Assembly (NCBI RefSeq): GCF_900129215.1
Contig: NZ_FQUQ01000004.1
Coordinates: 186,001-250,000 of the forward strand
Length of the DNA: 64,000 nucleotides
Origin: Pedobacter caeni
GTDB taxonomy: Bacteria > Bacteroidota > Bacteroidia > Sphingobacteriales > Sphingobacteriaceae
Reading direction: 5' to 3'
Below the pieces are notes generated by a model. The model ran no database searches and was not told where the DNA came from. It saw only the letters and a program-made list of their open reading frames with translations. Positions 8,701 through 17,206 of this stretch are shown piece by piece. A program made the position numbers and the translations under genes. Numbering within the stretch: the first letter of the stretch is position 1; each line of letters starts with the position of its first letter.

Positions 8701-9369
8701 GTAGTGGAGGGTATTTACCAGACACAACAGGAAATCAATAATGCCCCTAAAGATAAACTGGCGCCTAAAGCAGCGCCCGGAGATTTCAGGTTCAAAGATG
8801 TTAACGGAGATGGAATCATTGACGCCAGCGACCGTACCGTCATCGGAAATTACCAACCCGATTATACCTACGGAATCACCAACCGCTTTAGTTACAAAAA
8901 GATCGAACTCAGCTTCCTGATCCAGGGCGTACAAGGCTCTGAAGTGCTCAATTTAACAAGAAGACACCTTGGAAACGGAGAGGCCAATACCAATTCTTAT
9001 GCGTTTGAAAACAACAGGTGGATCTCTCCGGAACAACCCGGAGACGGAAAAACACCTCGTGCAGACAGGTTGGGGGATTTGCATGGGTTCAATAACCGCC
9101 CTTCCACCTATCAGGTCGAAAATGCCTCTTACATCCGCTTGAGGAATGTAACGGTGGCCTATACCCTACCTGAGAAAATCATGGGAAAATACTTCTCTTC
9201 TTTCCGTCTTTATGTTTCCGGAACCAACCTCTTTACCAAAACAGATTATGTGGGTTACAACCCGGAGGTGAACAACCAATCGACGGCAAGTGGCGTACAG
9301 GGTGAAGATTACGGGGCATACCCCCTATCCAGAAATTTCACTTTTGGTATCAATGCCTCATTTAAGTAG
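5776..9369 (+). CDS. SusC/RagA-type TonB-dependent outer-membrane receptor with STN domain
   Basis: A 1197-residue outer-membrane importer. A signal peptide (1-24) is followed by an STN signalling domain (about 44-112), a linker, a carboxypeptidase-regulatory-like domain (about 148-218), a TonB-box-like stretch NEVVVVGVGYG (228-238), a plug (about 240-350, with VRVRGIGS and PLYVVDGFPV) and a long 22-strand-type barrel. With SusD it would move oligosaccharide across the outer membrane using TonB energy. The STN domain marks it as a transducer that can contact the FecR protein encoded just upstream. The susD start follows by 26 bp. Confidence 0.95.
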   Translation: MVRILHLLLIFLILSSSLVFSRAQSYALLPTANHGVSRPAARQFKPLKEALKELEQSHKVSIMFDSKLAEKVRVYVQENPGKETIETVLTNMLTPVNINYKKIAEQFYVINFKESKTTENTGTTGPKEKDNNEPATENQTNQLQPARLITVSGMVTDGSNGEVLPGVSIKLKGATTSSSTDGNGKYSIRVPEKGTLVFSYISYVTREVPITGNPVLNVQLLPDQQKLNEVVVVGVGYGTQQKKNLTGSIASISAKNIKDIPVTSFENAIQGQIAGVQVQEPSGEPGAATTIRVRGIGSISAGNEPLYVVDGFPVSKNVESATQGDVSKRTVAFRPAPANPLGTISPGDIQSVEVLKDAAAAAIYGSRGSNGVIIITTKKGKRDGTSTVSFDSYYGVQTLANKVDLMNSAELTRYVLDAKNNAYIQDFPNANINDPNSVRYTRSTNTSYYIPSDFSNPTGTDTDWQDILFRNSSIQTYNLSLSGGAEKLGYYISGNYYNQNGIIDKTGFKRYSFRINIESDPVKNLRVGANINPSFTDQAKGSTSAPYFADPPGAVYTALVNSPTVRPYLPDGSINQTNNQSHLNTENGTGTNMTASSNPLAVVKHIHDDLSQFRTFANAYAEYSIFEGLKYKLMLGTDINNYNRKYYREKAFLDRAATVGVPYGQSNSSLETNWLAENTLSYNKVFGRHSLSAVAGYTAQKNKIRNNQVQAENFPDDLVQTVSGGQVTGGTATEEEWSLVSYLGRVNYAFMDRYLLTATIRSDRASRFGEGNKVGYFPSFSAGWRLSDEAFMKGLKFINDFKIRGSWGKTGNFLIPNYASIGLLNPYNYVFGNVVTNGVAPSTPSNPSLTWEKNRQVDIGLDMSLFNNRIFASFDWYNKLTSDLLLNVQVPAIVGYGNTNPLRNVGEVENKGFEASLTTHNLVGDFTWSTDMNFSANKNKVLKLGASGDPILSSGGAGIRHITRIGDPIGSYYGYVVEGIYQTQQEINNAPKDKLAPKAAPGDFRFKDVNGDGIIDASDRTVIGNYQPDYTYGITNRFSYKKIELSFLIQGVQGSEVLNLTRRHLGNGEANTNSYAFENNRWISPEQPGDGKTPRADRLGDLHGFNNRPSTYQVENASYIRLRNVTVAYTLPEKIMGKYFSSFRLYVSGTNLFTKTDYVGYNPEVNNQSTASGVQGEDYGAYPLSRNFTFGINASFK

Positions 9370-9395
9370 TGTTCCTAAACCTAACAACCAGAAAA

Positions 9396-10775
9396 ATGAA
9401 AAAGAAATTAGCCTATATCATCATATCTGCCAGCATGTTATGCGCCTGCAGTAAAGATTTCACCGATCTGAATCCCATCTCTCAAAGAAATGTAAATGCC
9501 TTTTATAAAACCGAAAACGACATGCTCATCGCTGTTAATGCAGCTTACAAGGCATTGCAAATGAACGGTACTTACAACCAGAGCTATTGGATCATGAATG
9601 AAATGCGCTCAGACAATACCGATGGGGGTGCCGATAATACCGGTCTCGGTGCAGACCTGAATGCCATTGATAATTTCAATGAAAATGCAGCCACAGCCGA
9701 ACTCATTACCACCGCCTATCTGGATACTTATGTGGGCATCAGCAGGTGTAACATTATCCTGAGCAGGATTGATGCGGTAAGTATGAGCGATAACCTGAAA
9801 AACAGAATTAAAGGGGAATCCTTATTTCTCAGGTCATTATTTTATTATAACCTCGCTGTAAATTTTGGAAGAATCCCCCTCGTGTTAAAGGAAATTACGG
9901 TGGAAGAAGGGAAAGATTACCCGCAGCTTCCGGCAAGCGAAATCTATAAGCAGCTCGTGGCCGATCTTGCACAGGCAGAAAGCTTCCTTCCTGTCAAATA
10001 TACCGGACTGGACCTTGGCCGGGCAACCAAAGGGGCGGCAGCAACGCTGATGGCGAAAATATACCTGACCATGGGTGATAAAACTTCGGCCATCGCTCCG
10101 CTGAGAAGGGTTAAAAACGATTATGGTTATACTTTGGTCACCAGCTATTCAAAAATCTGGGGCATTGCCAATGAAAACAATGTAGAGTCCATTTTTGAGG
10201 TACAGTTCAAAGGGGGCGGTACCAATACCGGAAATGCATTTACCAATGCCTTCTCTCCATTGATGATCCAAAATACCGGAGCCTATAAAAACAGGCCTAC
10301 AGCAGAAATGCAAGCAGCTTATGAAACCAATGACCAACGCTTTGCCGCTTCAATGAACCCCATCAACGGGCCATTAAATGCCGGACGTTTCATTCTGAAA
10401 TACGGAACCACGACGGCCTATAATGAAGGGGATGCCGATTATAATTTCATTGTGTTGAGGTATGCCGATGCTTTACTGATGCTTGCCGAAGCTTTAGGCG
10501 AAAGTCAGGAGGCCTACGACCTCATCTTTGAGGTCAGACAGCGCTCAGGACTGGGCAGGATAGACAGCAGTACTCCGGGCACTTTTTCCGAAAAACTACT
10601 GCGGGAAAGAAGAGTGGAACTCGCCTTCGAAAACCACAGATGGGCAGATTTACTCCGCTTTGGAAAAGCAGCAGAAGTAATGAAAGCTCAGGGAAAAACA
10701 CCAAGACTGTTGTTCCTCATCCCTCAGCGCGAGCTGGATATCAATTCCTCTTATACTCAAAACCCTTTAAATTAA
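9396..10775 (+). CDS. SusD/RagB-family glycan-binding lipoprotein
   Basis: A 459-residue surface lipoprotein forming the lid of the SusC channel. The ATG at 9396 (MKKKLAYIII) gives a proper signal peptide with lipobox LCAC and acylated Cys18; an upstream GTG at 9369 would overlap the susC stop and disrupt the signal. The N-terminal SusD-like region (DLNPISQRNVNAFYKTENDMLIAVNAAY) and the C-terminal RagB motif (LLRERRVELAFENHRWADLLRFGKA) are typical. It is 26 bp downstream of susC and 6 bp upstream of the deacetylase gene, so all three are probably co-transcribed. The ligand is likely a pectin- or side-chain-derived oligosaccharide judging by the neighbours. Confidence 0.95.
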   Translation: MKKKLAYIIISASMLCACSKDFTDLNPISQRNVNAFYKTENDMLIAVNAAYKALQMNGTYNQSYWIMNEMRSDNTDGGADNTGLGADLNAIDNFNENAATAELITTAYLDTYVGISRCNIILSRIDAVSMSDNLKNRIKGESLFLRSLFYYNLAVNFGRIPLVLKEITVEEGKDYPQLPASEIYKQLVADLAQAESFLPVKYTGLDLGRATKGAAATLMAKIYLTMGDKTSAIAPLRRVKNDYGYTLVTSYSKIWGIANENNVESIFEVQFKGGGTNTGNAFTNAFSPLMIQNTGAYKNRPTAEMQAAYETNDQRFAASMNPINGPLNAGRFILKYGTTTAYNEGDADYNFIVLRYADALLMLAEALGESQEAYDLIFEVRQRSGLGRIDSSTPGTFSEKLLRERRVELAFENHRWADLLRFGKAAEVMKAQGKTPRLLFLIPQRELDINSSYTQNPLN

Positions 10776-10781
10776 AAACCG

Positions 10782-13283
10782 ATGAGAAGAATCCACCATT
10801 TCAACCCCATAGTATTGCTGTCCTGTTTGTTCTTCCTGTTAACGGCCAGCGCAACGGCACAACAACAACCGGCTAAACCAGGTCCGGGTAAAATATTCCA
10901 GGACCTGAAGCGGCTCAACATCCTTGGAAATGTCTTATACCTTGCCGCCCATCCTGATGATGAAAACACCACATTGATTGCCTATATGGCGAATCAGAAA
11001 CTCTACCATACCGGCTACCTTTCTTTAACCCGTGGCGATGGCGGGCAGAACCTGATCGGTCCTGAAATCCGTGAGAAACTTGGCATCATCCGCACACAGG
11101 AGCTCCTGCAGGCCCGCAGAACAGATGGCGGTTATCAATATTTCACCCGGGCCAATGATTTCGGTTTCTCGAAAAATCCGGAAGAGGTATTCAGCATCTG
11201 GGACAAGGAAAAACTACTGGCAGATGTGGTATGGGTGATCAGAAATTTTAAACCGGATGTGATCATCACCCGTTTCCCAAAAGACTCCAGAGCAGGACAT
11301 GGTCAACATAGTGCCTCTTCTATTCTGGCAGAAGATGCTTTTGTAGCCGCAGCAGATCCCAAACGTTTTCCGGAACAACTGAAATATATCCAGCCATGGC
11401 AGGCAAAACGCCTCGTATGGAACATCAGTTCATGGGCTTTTAAAGACCCTGCAGCATTTGAAAAGATTGCCGGAGGCCTGTTGAAAGTCGATGTCGGGGT
11501 TTTCAATCCTTTGCTGGGAAAATCCTATGGAGAGATCTCTGCAGAAAGCCGCAGCATGCATAAAAGTCAGGGTTTTGGTTCTACAGGAAGCAGAGGGAGT
11601 ACCTTTGACTATTTTGAGCATACACTCGGCCCGGCAGCAAAAAAAGACCTCTTTGAAGACATCAATACCACCTGGAGCAGGGTCCCGAACAGCACTAAGG
11701 TGGAAGCAGCAATTGGCAAAGCCATCTCTTCCTTTAATTCTGCCGATCCATCAGCCATTGTACCTTCCCTCCTGACCGCAAGAACAGAATTGCAAAAGCT
11801 GCCGGACTCCTACTGGAAACAACGGAAACTGGAAGAACTTCAGGAGGTCATCAAAGCAGCTACAGGCCTATACCTTGAAGCCACTTCAACTGCTTTTTCA
11901 GTGATTCCAGGAGGAAAATTGAATGTACAAATGGAACTGATCAACAGGTCGGCAATAGCGGTAAAGCTAAATTCCATCCTTTTCCCCTATCAGAACAGAG
12001 ATTCGGTGTTGAACGTTCCGCTGCTCAATTCAGCAGGAAAAAGATATCAGAAAACCCTGACCGTTCCCGGTAATCTTGCGTTCTCTCAACCTTATTGGTT
12101 GCAGAAATCGGATACCCTGGGCATGTTTGACATTAAGAAACAAACCGATGTCGGCCTGCCGGAGAACAATCCTGCGGCAGAGGTCAGACTGAACCTGAAC
12201 ATTGGCGGGCAAGCCTTTCAGTATACCGTTCCTGTCGTGTACAAACACAATGATCCTGTAAACGGGGAACTTTATCAGCCCTTATCCGTAAGCCCTCCGG
12301 TTTATGCCAATATTGCAGAGCATGTATACATGTTTAATGACCAGCGCCCAAAACAGGTCAGCGTTTTTGTAAGGGCAGGAAAGGCAAACATCAAAGGTTC
12401 AGTATCCCTTAAATTACCTGAAGGATGGAAAGTTGAACCAGCAAGTGCCTCCTTTCAGATTGAGAAGGACAAAGCCGAAGAAACGATACAGTTTGAAGTA
12501 TCCCCTCCGGAACATGCAGACATTGCAGATATACAGGCAATCGTTAGCCTGGACAATCAGACCTATAATAAAGGCATCAGTTTCATCAGTTATCAGCACA
12601 TCCCTGAGCAGGTTTTGTTTCCGCTCGCTGCTGCTAAAGCAGTTAAACTGGACCTGAACATTAAAGGAAAGCGGATCGGCTATCTGATGGGTGCCGGTGA
12701 TGAAGTTCCACGCTCCCTCCAACAGATCGGATACGAAGTCACCTTGCTGAAAGATGCAGATGTGAACCAGGAAAACCTGCAGAAATACAATACCATCATT
12801 GTTGGTGTAAGGGCATACAACACCCTTGACCGCATTAATTTCTACCATGATCACCTGATGAACTATGTAAAGAAAGGTGGAAATGTAATCGTACAGTACA
12901 ATACCAATTCCGGATTAAAAACCAATCCGGGCCCCTTTCCAATGAAACTGTCCACAGACCGCGTAACGGTAGAGGGAGCAGAAGTACGTGTTTTACTCCC
13001 GGATCATCCTGCGTTTCAGACCCCCAATAAGATCACCAAAGCGGATTTTGATGGCTGGGTACAGGAACGGGGATTGTACTTTCCTTCAGAGTGGGACAAA
13101 GAATACCAGGCATTGATCTCGATCAATGATCCAGGCGAAAGTCCTAAGAACAGCAGCATCCTCGTAGCCAGATACGGAAAAGGAAACTTTGTTTATACCG
13201 GAATATCGTGGTTCAGACAATTGCCTGCAGGTGTTCCCGGAGCCTATCGCTTATTCACAAACCTGATTTCCCTGGGTCAATAG
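10782..13283 (+). CDS. secreted PIG-L family deacetylase with C-terminal ThuA-like region
   Basis: An 833-residue exported protein (signal peptide 1-27). The N-terminal LmbE/PIG-L domain has the zinc and catalytic motif AHPDDE at 56-61 and further histidines in GHGQH (H173, H176). This family removes N-acetyl groups from amino sugars. A middle portion (about 365-620) looks like beta-sandwich linker domains, and the last 200 residues (IGYLMGAGDE…NTIIVGVRAYNT) resemble a ThuA/glutaminase-like fold. It is the last gene of the SusCD unit, 6 bp after susD, and ends before a strong hairpin. The presence of a deacetylase implies the imported glycan carries an N-acetyl or other acyl group; that is inference. 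Confidence 0.82.
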   Translation: MRRIHHFNPIVLLSCLFFLLTASATAQQQPAKPGPGKIFQDLKRLNILGNVLYLAAHPDDENTTLIAYMANQKLYHTGYLSLTRGDGGQNLIGPEIREKLGIIRTQELLQARRTDGGYQYFTRANDFGFSKNPEEVFSIWDKEKLLADVVWVIRNFKPDVIITRFPKDSRAGHGQHSASSILAEDAFVAAADPKRFPEQLKYIQPWQAKRLVWNISSWAFKDPAAFEKIAGGLLKVDVGVFNPLLGKSYGEISAESRSMHKSQGFGSTGSRGSTFDYFEHTLGPAAKKDLFEDINTTWSRVPNSTKVEAAIGKAISSFNSADPSAIVPSLLTARTELQKLPDSYWKQRKLEELQEVIKAATGLYLEATSTAFSVIPGGKLNVQMELINRSAIAVKLNSILFPYQNRDSVLNVPLLNSAGKRYQKTLTVPGNLAFSQPYWLQKSDTLGMFDIKKQTDVGLPENNPAAEVRLNLNIGGQAFQYTVPVVYKHNDPVNGELYQPLSVSPPVYANIAEHVYMFNDQRPKQVSVFVRAGKANIKGSVSLKLPEGWKVEPASASFQIEKDKAEETIQFEVSPPEHADIADIQAIVSLDNQTYNKGISFISYQHIPEQVLFPLAAAKAVKLDLNIKGKRIGYLMGAGDEVPRSLQQIGYEVTLLKDADVNQENLQKYNTIIVGVRAYNTLDRINFYHDHLMNYVKKGGNVIVQYNTNSGLKTNPGPFPMKLSTDRVTVEGAEVRVLLPDHPAFQTPNKITKADFDGWVQERGLYFPSEWDKEYQALISINDPGESPKNSSILVARYGKGNFVYTGISWFRQLPAGVPGAYRLFTNLISLGQ

Positions 13284-13310
13284 TTCGATACAAATCAGCT
13301 GTCATTTATC

Positions 13311-13350
13311 ATGTTAAGAGACCACAACCCTTGTTGTTGTCTCTTAACAT
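13311..13350 (+). terminator. hairpin terminator after the SusCD/PIG-L unit
   Basis: ATGTTAAGAGACCACAAC and GTTGTTGTCTCTTAACAT form an 18-bp stem with one mismatch and a four-base loop, 28 bp after the deacetylase stop and followed by TTTC. It separates this unit from the transporter gene, whose ATG is 20 bp beyond it, so read-through may be attenuated. Confidence 0.7.
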
Positions 13351-13369
13351 TTTCAACCATTCCTTAAAG

Positions 13370-14626
13370 ATGATCAAAATCTCAAAAAACCTGACCTTTC
13401 AGGTCATTGTAGCTATTTTCTCAGGCATACTTGCAGGGGTCTTCTTTCCGGCCTTCGCAGATCATGCCCGCCTGATCAGCAAAACGTTTATCAATATGAT
13501 CAGCATGCTCATTGCACCGATCATCTTCTTTACCATTGTTCTCGGCATTGCCAAAATGGGGGATATGAAAAAAGTAGGCCGTGTAGGTGGCAAGGCATTG
13601 CTTTATTTTGAAATCATTACTACAGTTGCCATCTTTATCGGATTGCTGACTGCCAATTTCATCCGGCCGGGAGATGGAGTGGTCCCTAAGCTCAGCAAAA
13701 ATCCCAGTAACCTCAGCGCCACAAAAGACACGAACTGGCCGGAGTTTATCAGCGATATCGTTTCTCCAAACATATTTGAATCCTTTGCCAATGGCAATAT
13801 CCTCCAGATCCTTTTCTTTGCCATACTTTTCGGTTTTGCCCTGAGCAAAATGGGATCTGCAGGAAGACACACGATTGTCGCTTTTGAAAACCTCTCACAG
13901 GTGATTTTTAACATGATGAAATTTGTGATGAAACTCGCCCCCCTGGGTGCTTTTGGAGGAATGGCATTCACCATCGGAAAATATGGATTGGCTACCCTGA
14001 TTCCTATGGGAAAGATCATGCTGGTGGTCTATATCACCTGTCTCATTTTTATATTTGTGATCCTGAATTTCATTTGTTACCTCTATAAATTCAGTTTATG
14101 GCAATACCTGAAATACATCCGGCAGGAGATCCTGGTGGTGCTGGGAACCTCTTCTTCAGAATCAGCATTGCCAAGCATGATCCAGAAGATGGAGCGTTTT
14201 GGCTGCTCAAAATCGGTGGTAGGGCTCGTCATTCCTACCGGATATTCTTTCAACCTGGATGGAACCGCAATCTACCTGTCCATAGCCCTGATCTTTTTAA
14301 CCCAGGTTTTTAAAATAGAACTCAGTGTTGCAGAACAGCTGAGTGCAATGGGGGTTTTGATGGTCACTTCCAAAGGTGCTGCCGGAGTAACAGGCAGTGG
14401 TTTTATTGTACTCAGTTCCACCCTGGTCTCCTTAAAGATCATGCCTATTGAAAATGTAACCATACTTTTAGGAGTAGACCGTTTCATGTCTGAAGCCCGC
14501 TCTATCACCAACCTGATAGGGAATGGAATTGCAGTTGTTGTCATTGCCAAAAGCGAAAAAGAGTTTGATGAGGAAAAATACCAGTTGGCCATCAATCCTA
14601 AAGTAGCACAGGAGCCTGTATTTTAA
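13370..14626 (+). CDS. dicarboxylate/amino acid:cation symporter (DAACS/SLC1-like)
   Basis: A 418-residue inner-membrane carrier. The start is the ATG at 13370 (MIKISKNLTFQV), because the open frame further upstream lies in the deacetylase gene and the hairpin. Family hallmarks are the first reentrant-loop serine motif SSSESALPSM and the unwound-helix motif SFNLDGTAIY, in the order seen in DctA and GltP proteins. It would take up C4-dicarboxylates or acidic amino acids with protons or sodium. It has its own terminator downstream and a hairpin upstream, so it is probably a single-gene unit. Substrate cannot be told from motifs alone. Confidence 0.9.
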   Translation: MIKISKNLTFQVIVAIFSGILAGVFFPAFADHARLISKTFINMISMLIAPIIFFTIVLGIAKMGDMKKVGRVGGKALLYFEIITTVAIFIGLLTANFIRPGDGVVPKLSKNPSNLSATKDTNWPEFISDIVSPNIFESFANGNILQILFFAILFGFALSKMGSAGRHTIVAFENLSQVIFNMMKFVMKLAPLGAFGGMAFTIGKYGLATLIPMGKIMLVVYITCLIFIFVILNFICYLYKFSLWQYLKYIRQEILVVLGTSSSESALPSMIQKMERFGCSKSVVGLVIPTGYSFNLDGTAIYLSIALIFLTQVFKIELSVAEQLSAMGVLMVTSKGAAGVTGSGFIVLSSTLVSLKIMPIENVTILLGVDRFMSEARSITNLIGNGIAVVVIAKSEKEFDEEKYQLAINPKVAQEPVF

Positions 14627-14630
14627 AAAA

Positions 14631-14656
14631 GCAGGTGCGTGACCAAACGCACCTGC
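14631..14656. terminator. hairpin between convergent symporter and protease genes
   Basis: GCAGGTGCGT and ACGCACCTGC form a perfect 10-bp GC-rich stem around the loop GACCAA, five bases after the symporter stop and preceded by AAAAAA. It can stop transcripts from both sides. A weaker CCCCAACGGGG hairpin follows within 10 bp. Confidence 0.8.
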
Positions 14657-14689
14657 AAATTCCCCAACGGGGTATTAACCTAACCCAGG

Positions 14690-16261
14690 TTAATTTCTAA
14701 ATACGCCGACTTCTGCAAGAGAGGCATACTGACGACCATCAGTAGCAGAAGTGACGATCACTTTAAAATATTTAAAGGTCTTTTGAGCAGGCAGATAAAT
14801 CACCTGCGGACCTCCTACATCCTTTAACACATAGTTTCCAAGAACAGTCCAACTGACATTATCGGTGCTGGTCAGGATCTGCATATCTTTTATTTTGCTG
14901 CTTCCTCCACGCTGGGTAAAGGTAAATCCATCTGCTGCAAGTGCCTGGCCCATATTCACCACAAAGTGATGCGGGAAGGTTGGCGCATTTGTATTCCAGC
15001 GGGTTACCCATGCAGTGCTACTGTTTTTATCCAGAATATTGGATACTTTTCCATCTTCCTCTACTGTCTCTTCAGAACTAAACTCAGTAACCTGCCAGTT
15101 TGTTTTACTGTATTCATTTTTATCCCCGAAATCAATAACCGGATTTCCATTCTTTATTTCATAAGGATAAGGAACATTCAGCCAGCTGCCGTTTTGGTCG
15201 CAGAACATGATTCTTAGCTCGTATGGATAATCTTCCGTATTACTGAATTCAGTCAAAGGCATACTTACGTAAAAGCTATCTACACCGATCTTTTGCGTTG
15301 CCCATTGAACCGCATCATAGTCCTTATTTCCACCTATTCCGTTTTTATTGCCATCGTTATAAAAGTTAATGTAATTTACCGTTCCCCCTCCGGAAAAACG
15401 CCCGGAAACCACAATATTTCCAGATTCATATTTAGCATTCAAACGGGTGATGACCGGAGTAAAGTCCGCATACCAATCTGTCCTCGTGACTTTACTAAAA
15501 ACCTGATTGTTGTTTAAGATGGCACAATCGGCTTTAGTCAGGTAAGTAGGCGATTTCCCATAACTCGAGTTTCCGGCTCCCATCAGCGAGGTTCCAAATT
15601 GTGCATTTTCCGATTTCTGACCTCCATTATGAGGTAAGTTCAGGCCATGCCCCAGCTCATGCATCAATCCCCCGATCCAGCCGGTGGCAGCAGCTCCTGC
15701 CGGCCCTGTCGTTCCCAGGTCTTTAATGTCCATTCCGGGATAATCCAGCGCAAAACAATTACGTCCCAATCCATAAAAAGGAGCTTTATCGGCCTGAATG
15801 TCTTTCACACACATGATAATCAGGGTATGTCCACTCGTCTTTTCGCCCGGATGGGCAGCAAAATATTCGTCTATTTCTTTGAGCACATTTCCTGCCCCGC
15901 TATCATAGGAATAATTAGACTGATCCAGTTTCCCTTTGATTTCAACGATCTTAATTCTTTTCTTAGCTGCATCTTTAAGCAAGCCAAAGCTTTTATCTCC
16001 AAATCCCCAGTGCTTCATCCATTTTCCATAAAAATCCTGTCCCTGGAGCATCAATTCACTAATCCTGCGGTGGTAATCGTCATTCGCAGTCTTATCGGAA
16101 GCGATGAAATAAACCACATTCAGGTTGTAGGCATAATCAGATTTATAGTGGTATCCTGTATCTACCGGAACTTCTTCCGTAGGTACTCCGGGAACATCGC
16201 TTTTTTTACAAGCGAATAAAAAAGCCACTAATAAAAGCAGCAGGCAGGTCTGTTTGTTCAT
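14690..16261 (-). CDS. lipoprotein zinc metalloprotease with F5/8-type C-terminal domain
   Basis: A 523-residue lipoprotein: signal peptide with lipobox LFAC and acylated Cys18. The catalytic domain contains HELGHGLNLPH at 201-211, the HExxHxxxxxH zinc site of metzincins, with Asn where Gly is usual at the eighth position. The last 140 residues (about 385-523) look like a discoidin/F5-8C carbohydrate-binding domain: DKNSSTAWVTRW…FVVNMGQ…YFKVIVTSATDG. The protein is probably held on the outer membrane and cleaves protein near glycans. It lies 128 bp downstream of the SDR gene on the same strand, with its own candidate promoter and a regulatory site shared with the catabolic operon upstream. 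Confidence 0.75.
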   Translation of the reverse strand: MNKQTCLLLLLVAFLFACKKSDVPGVPTEEVPVDTGYHYKSDYAYNLNVVYFIASDKTANDDYHRRISELMLQGQDFYGKWMKHWGFGDKSFGLLKDAAKKRIKIVEIKGKLDQSNYSYDSGAGNVLKEIDEYFAAHPGEKTSGHTLIIMCVKDIQADKAPFYGLGRNCFALDYPGMDIKDLGTTGPAGAAATGWIGGLMHELGHGLNLPHNGGQKSENAQFGTSLMGAGNSSYGKSPTYLTKADCAILNNNQVFSKVTRTDWYADFTPVITRLNAKYESGNIVVSGRFSGGGTVNYINFYNDGNKNGIGGNKDYDAVQWATQKIGVDSFYVSMPLTEFSNTEDYPYELRIMFCDQNGSWLNVPYPYEIKNGNPVIDFGDKNEYSKTNWQVTEFSSEETVEEDGKVSNILDKNSSTAWVTRWNTNAPTFPHHFVVNMGQALAADGFTFTQRGGSSKIKDMQILTSTDNVSWTVLGNYVLKDVGGPQVIYLPAQKTFKYFKVIVTSATDGRQYASLAEVGVFRN

Positions 16262-16317
16262 ACAAGGTTTGTTTAGGTTGATTATTGGTAATTATTCTCC
16301 TGGTTAGAAAGAATAAA

Positions 16318-16383
16318 CGAATATAAACCTCCCTGATAATGATCACTTTACTTGGAGTGTCCAATGCTGACACGATATTGCCA
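16318..16383 (-). promoter_or_regulatory. protease promoter with 26-bp site shared with the rraA-like operon
   Basis: Read on the - strand, positions 16383-16358 carry TGGCAATATCGTGTCAGC then ATTGGACA. This matches 22 of 26 bases of the site upstream of the operon at 22721. A -7-like TATATTCG lies at 16325-16318. The centre of the site is 49 bp from the centre of this element, exactly as at the other copy. It is probably an activator site for the AraC-type protein encoded at 22844. Confidence 0.55.
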
Positions 16384-16389
16384 TTCTTG

Positions 16390-17175
16390 CTAATGGTCCT
16401 GCATCAGCGCATTTCTTCCCCCATCGATAAGGTAAGTTGTCCCGGAAGCAAAAGCAGCATATTCACTGGCCAGAAAAACACACCATCCACCAATTTCTTC
16501 CGGTGTTCCCAGTCTTTTTACCGGATGAAGGTCAATTGTTCTTTGTCGTTCCAGTTCAGGCTCATCAAAAGAGTTGAACCAATCCTGATTGCCCGGAGTA
16601 TCAATAAATCCTGGTGCAATGCCTACACACCGGATTGCAGGCCCCCATTCTATCGTCAGGCTATTTACCAGGCCCGTTAACGCGGTTTTAGCTACATTAT
16701 AAGGGAAACAGCCTGGTATTGTATGATAGGCATGATTGGAGGTCATGATGATGATCATTCCCTTGCTTTGCTCAAGATATGGCCTGCATAATTTAGCAAG
16801 CCTCCAGTGTGCAGTCAGGTTCAGGTCCATATTCTCCTGCCATTCCTCTTCCCCGCATTCCGCAGCACCTTCAAAAAAGTTTTTCCCTGCATTGGAAACC
16901 AGAATGTCTATCCCTCCTGTTTTTGTGGTCTGAGCAACCAGCTGCTCCAGTTCTTCCGGCTTCCTGACATCTGCCTGGATATAATGGCCTTCGGTTCCTT
17001 CTTTTTTCAGGGTTTCAAGAAATAACGAAACAGCTGCGTGATCAGCTTCGGCCAGTGCACAACCGGTAACCCGGCATCCTGCTCTGGCCAGCATTTTTGC
17101 TACGCCCAAACCGATCCCCGAACTGACTCCGGTAACGAGGGCATTCTTTCCTTTTAAATCAATCTGCAAAGCCAT
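16390..17175 (-). CDS. SDR-family NAD(P)-dependent dehydrogenase
   Basis: A 261-residue classical short-chain dehydrogenase. The cofactor loop TGVSSGIG is at 15-22, NNAG is replaced by SNAG (94-97), and the catalytic residues are S146, Y159 and K163 in YNVAK. The C-terminal IDGG motif is also present. Being the last gene of the catabolic operon and 31 bp after the enolase-superfamily gene, it probably oxidises the sugar (aldose to aldonolactone) or a hydroxy-acid intermediate. The closest functional guess is a galactose- or fucose-type dehydrogenase, from context only. The stop is 6 bp from the shared regulatory site. Confidence 0.88.
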   Translation of the reverse strand: MALQIDLKGKNALVTGVSSGIGLGVAKMLARAGCRVTGCALAEADHAAVSLFLETLKKEGTEGHYIQADVRKPEELEQLVAQTTKTGGIDILVSNAGKNFFEGAAECGEEEWQENMDLNLTAHWRLAKLCRPYLEQSKGMIIIMTSNHAYHTIPGCFPYNVAKTALTGLVNSLTIEWGPAIRCVGIAPGFIDTPGNQDWFNSFDEPELERQRTIDLHPVKRLGTPEEIGGWCVFLASEYAAFASGTTYLIDGGRNALMQDH

Positions 17176-17206
17176 GCTTATCTTTTTTTAAACCTAAGAT
17201 CCTGTT

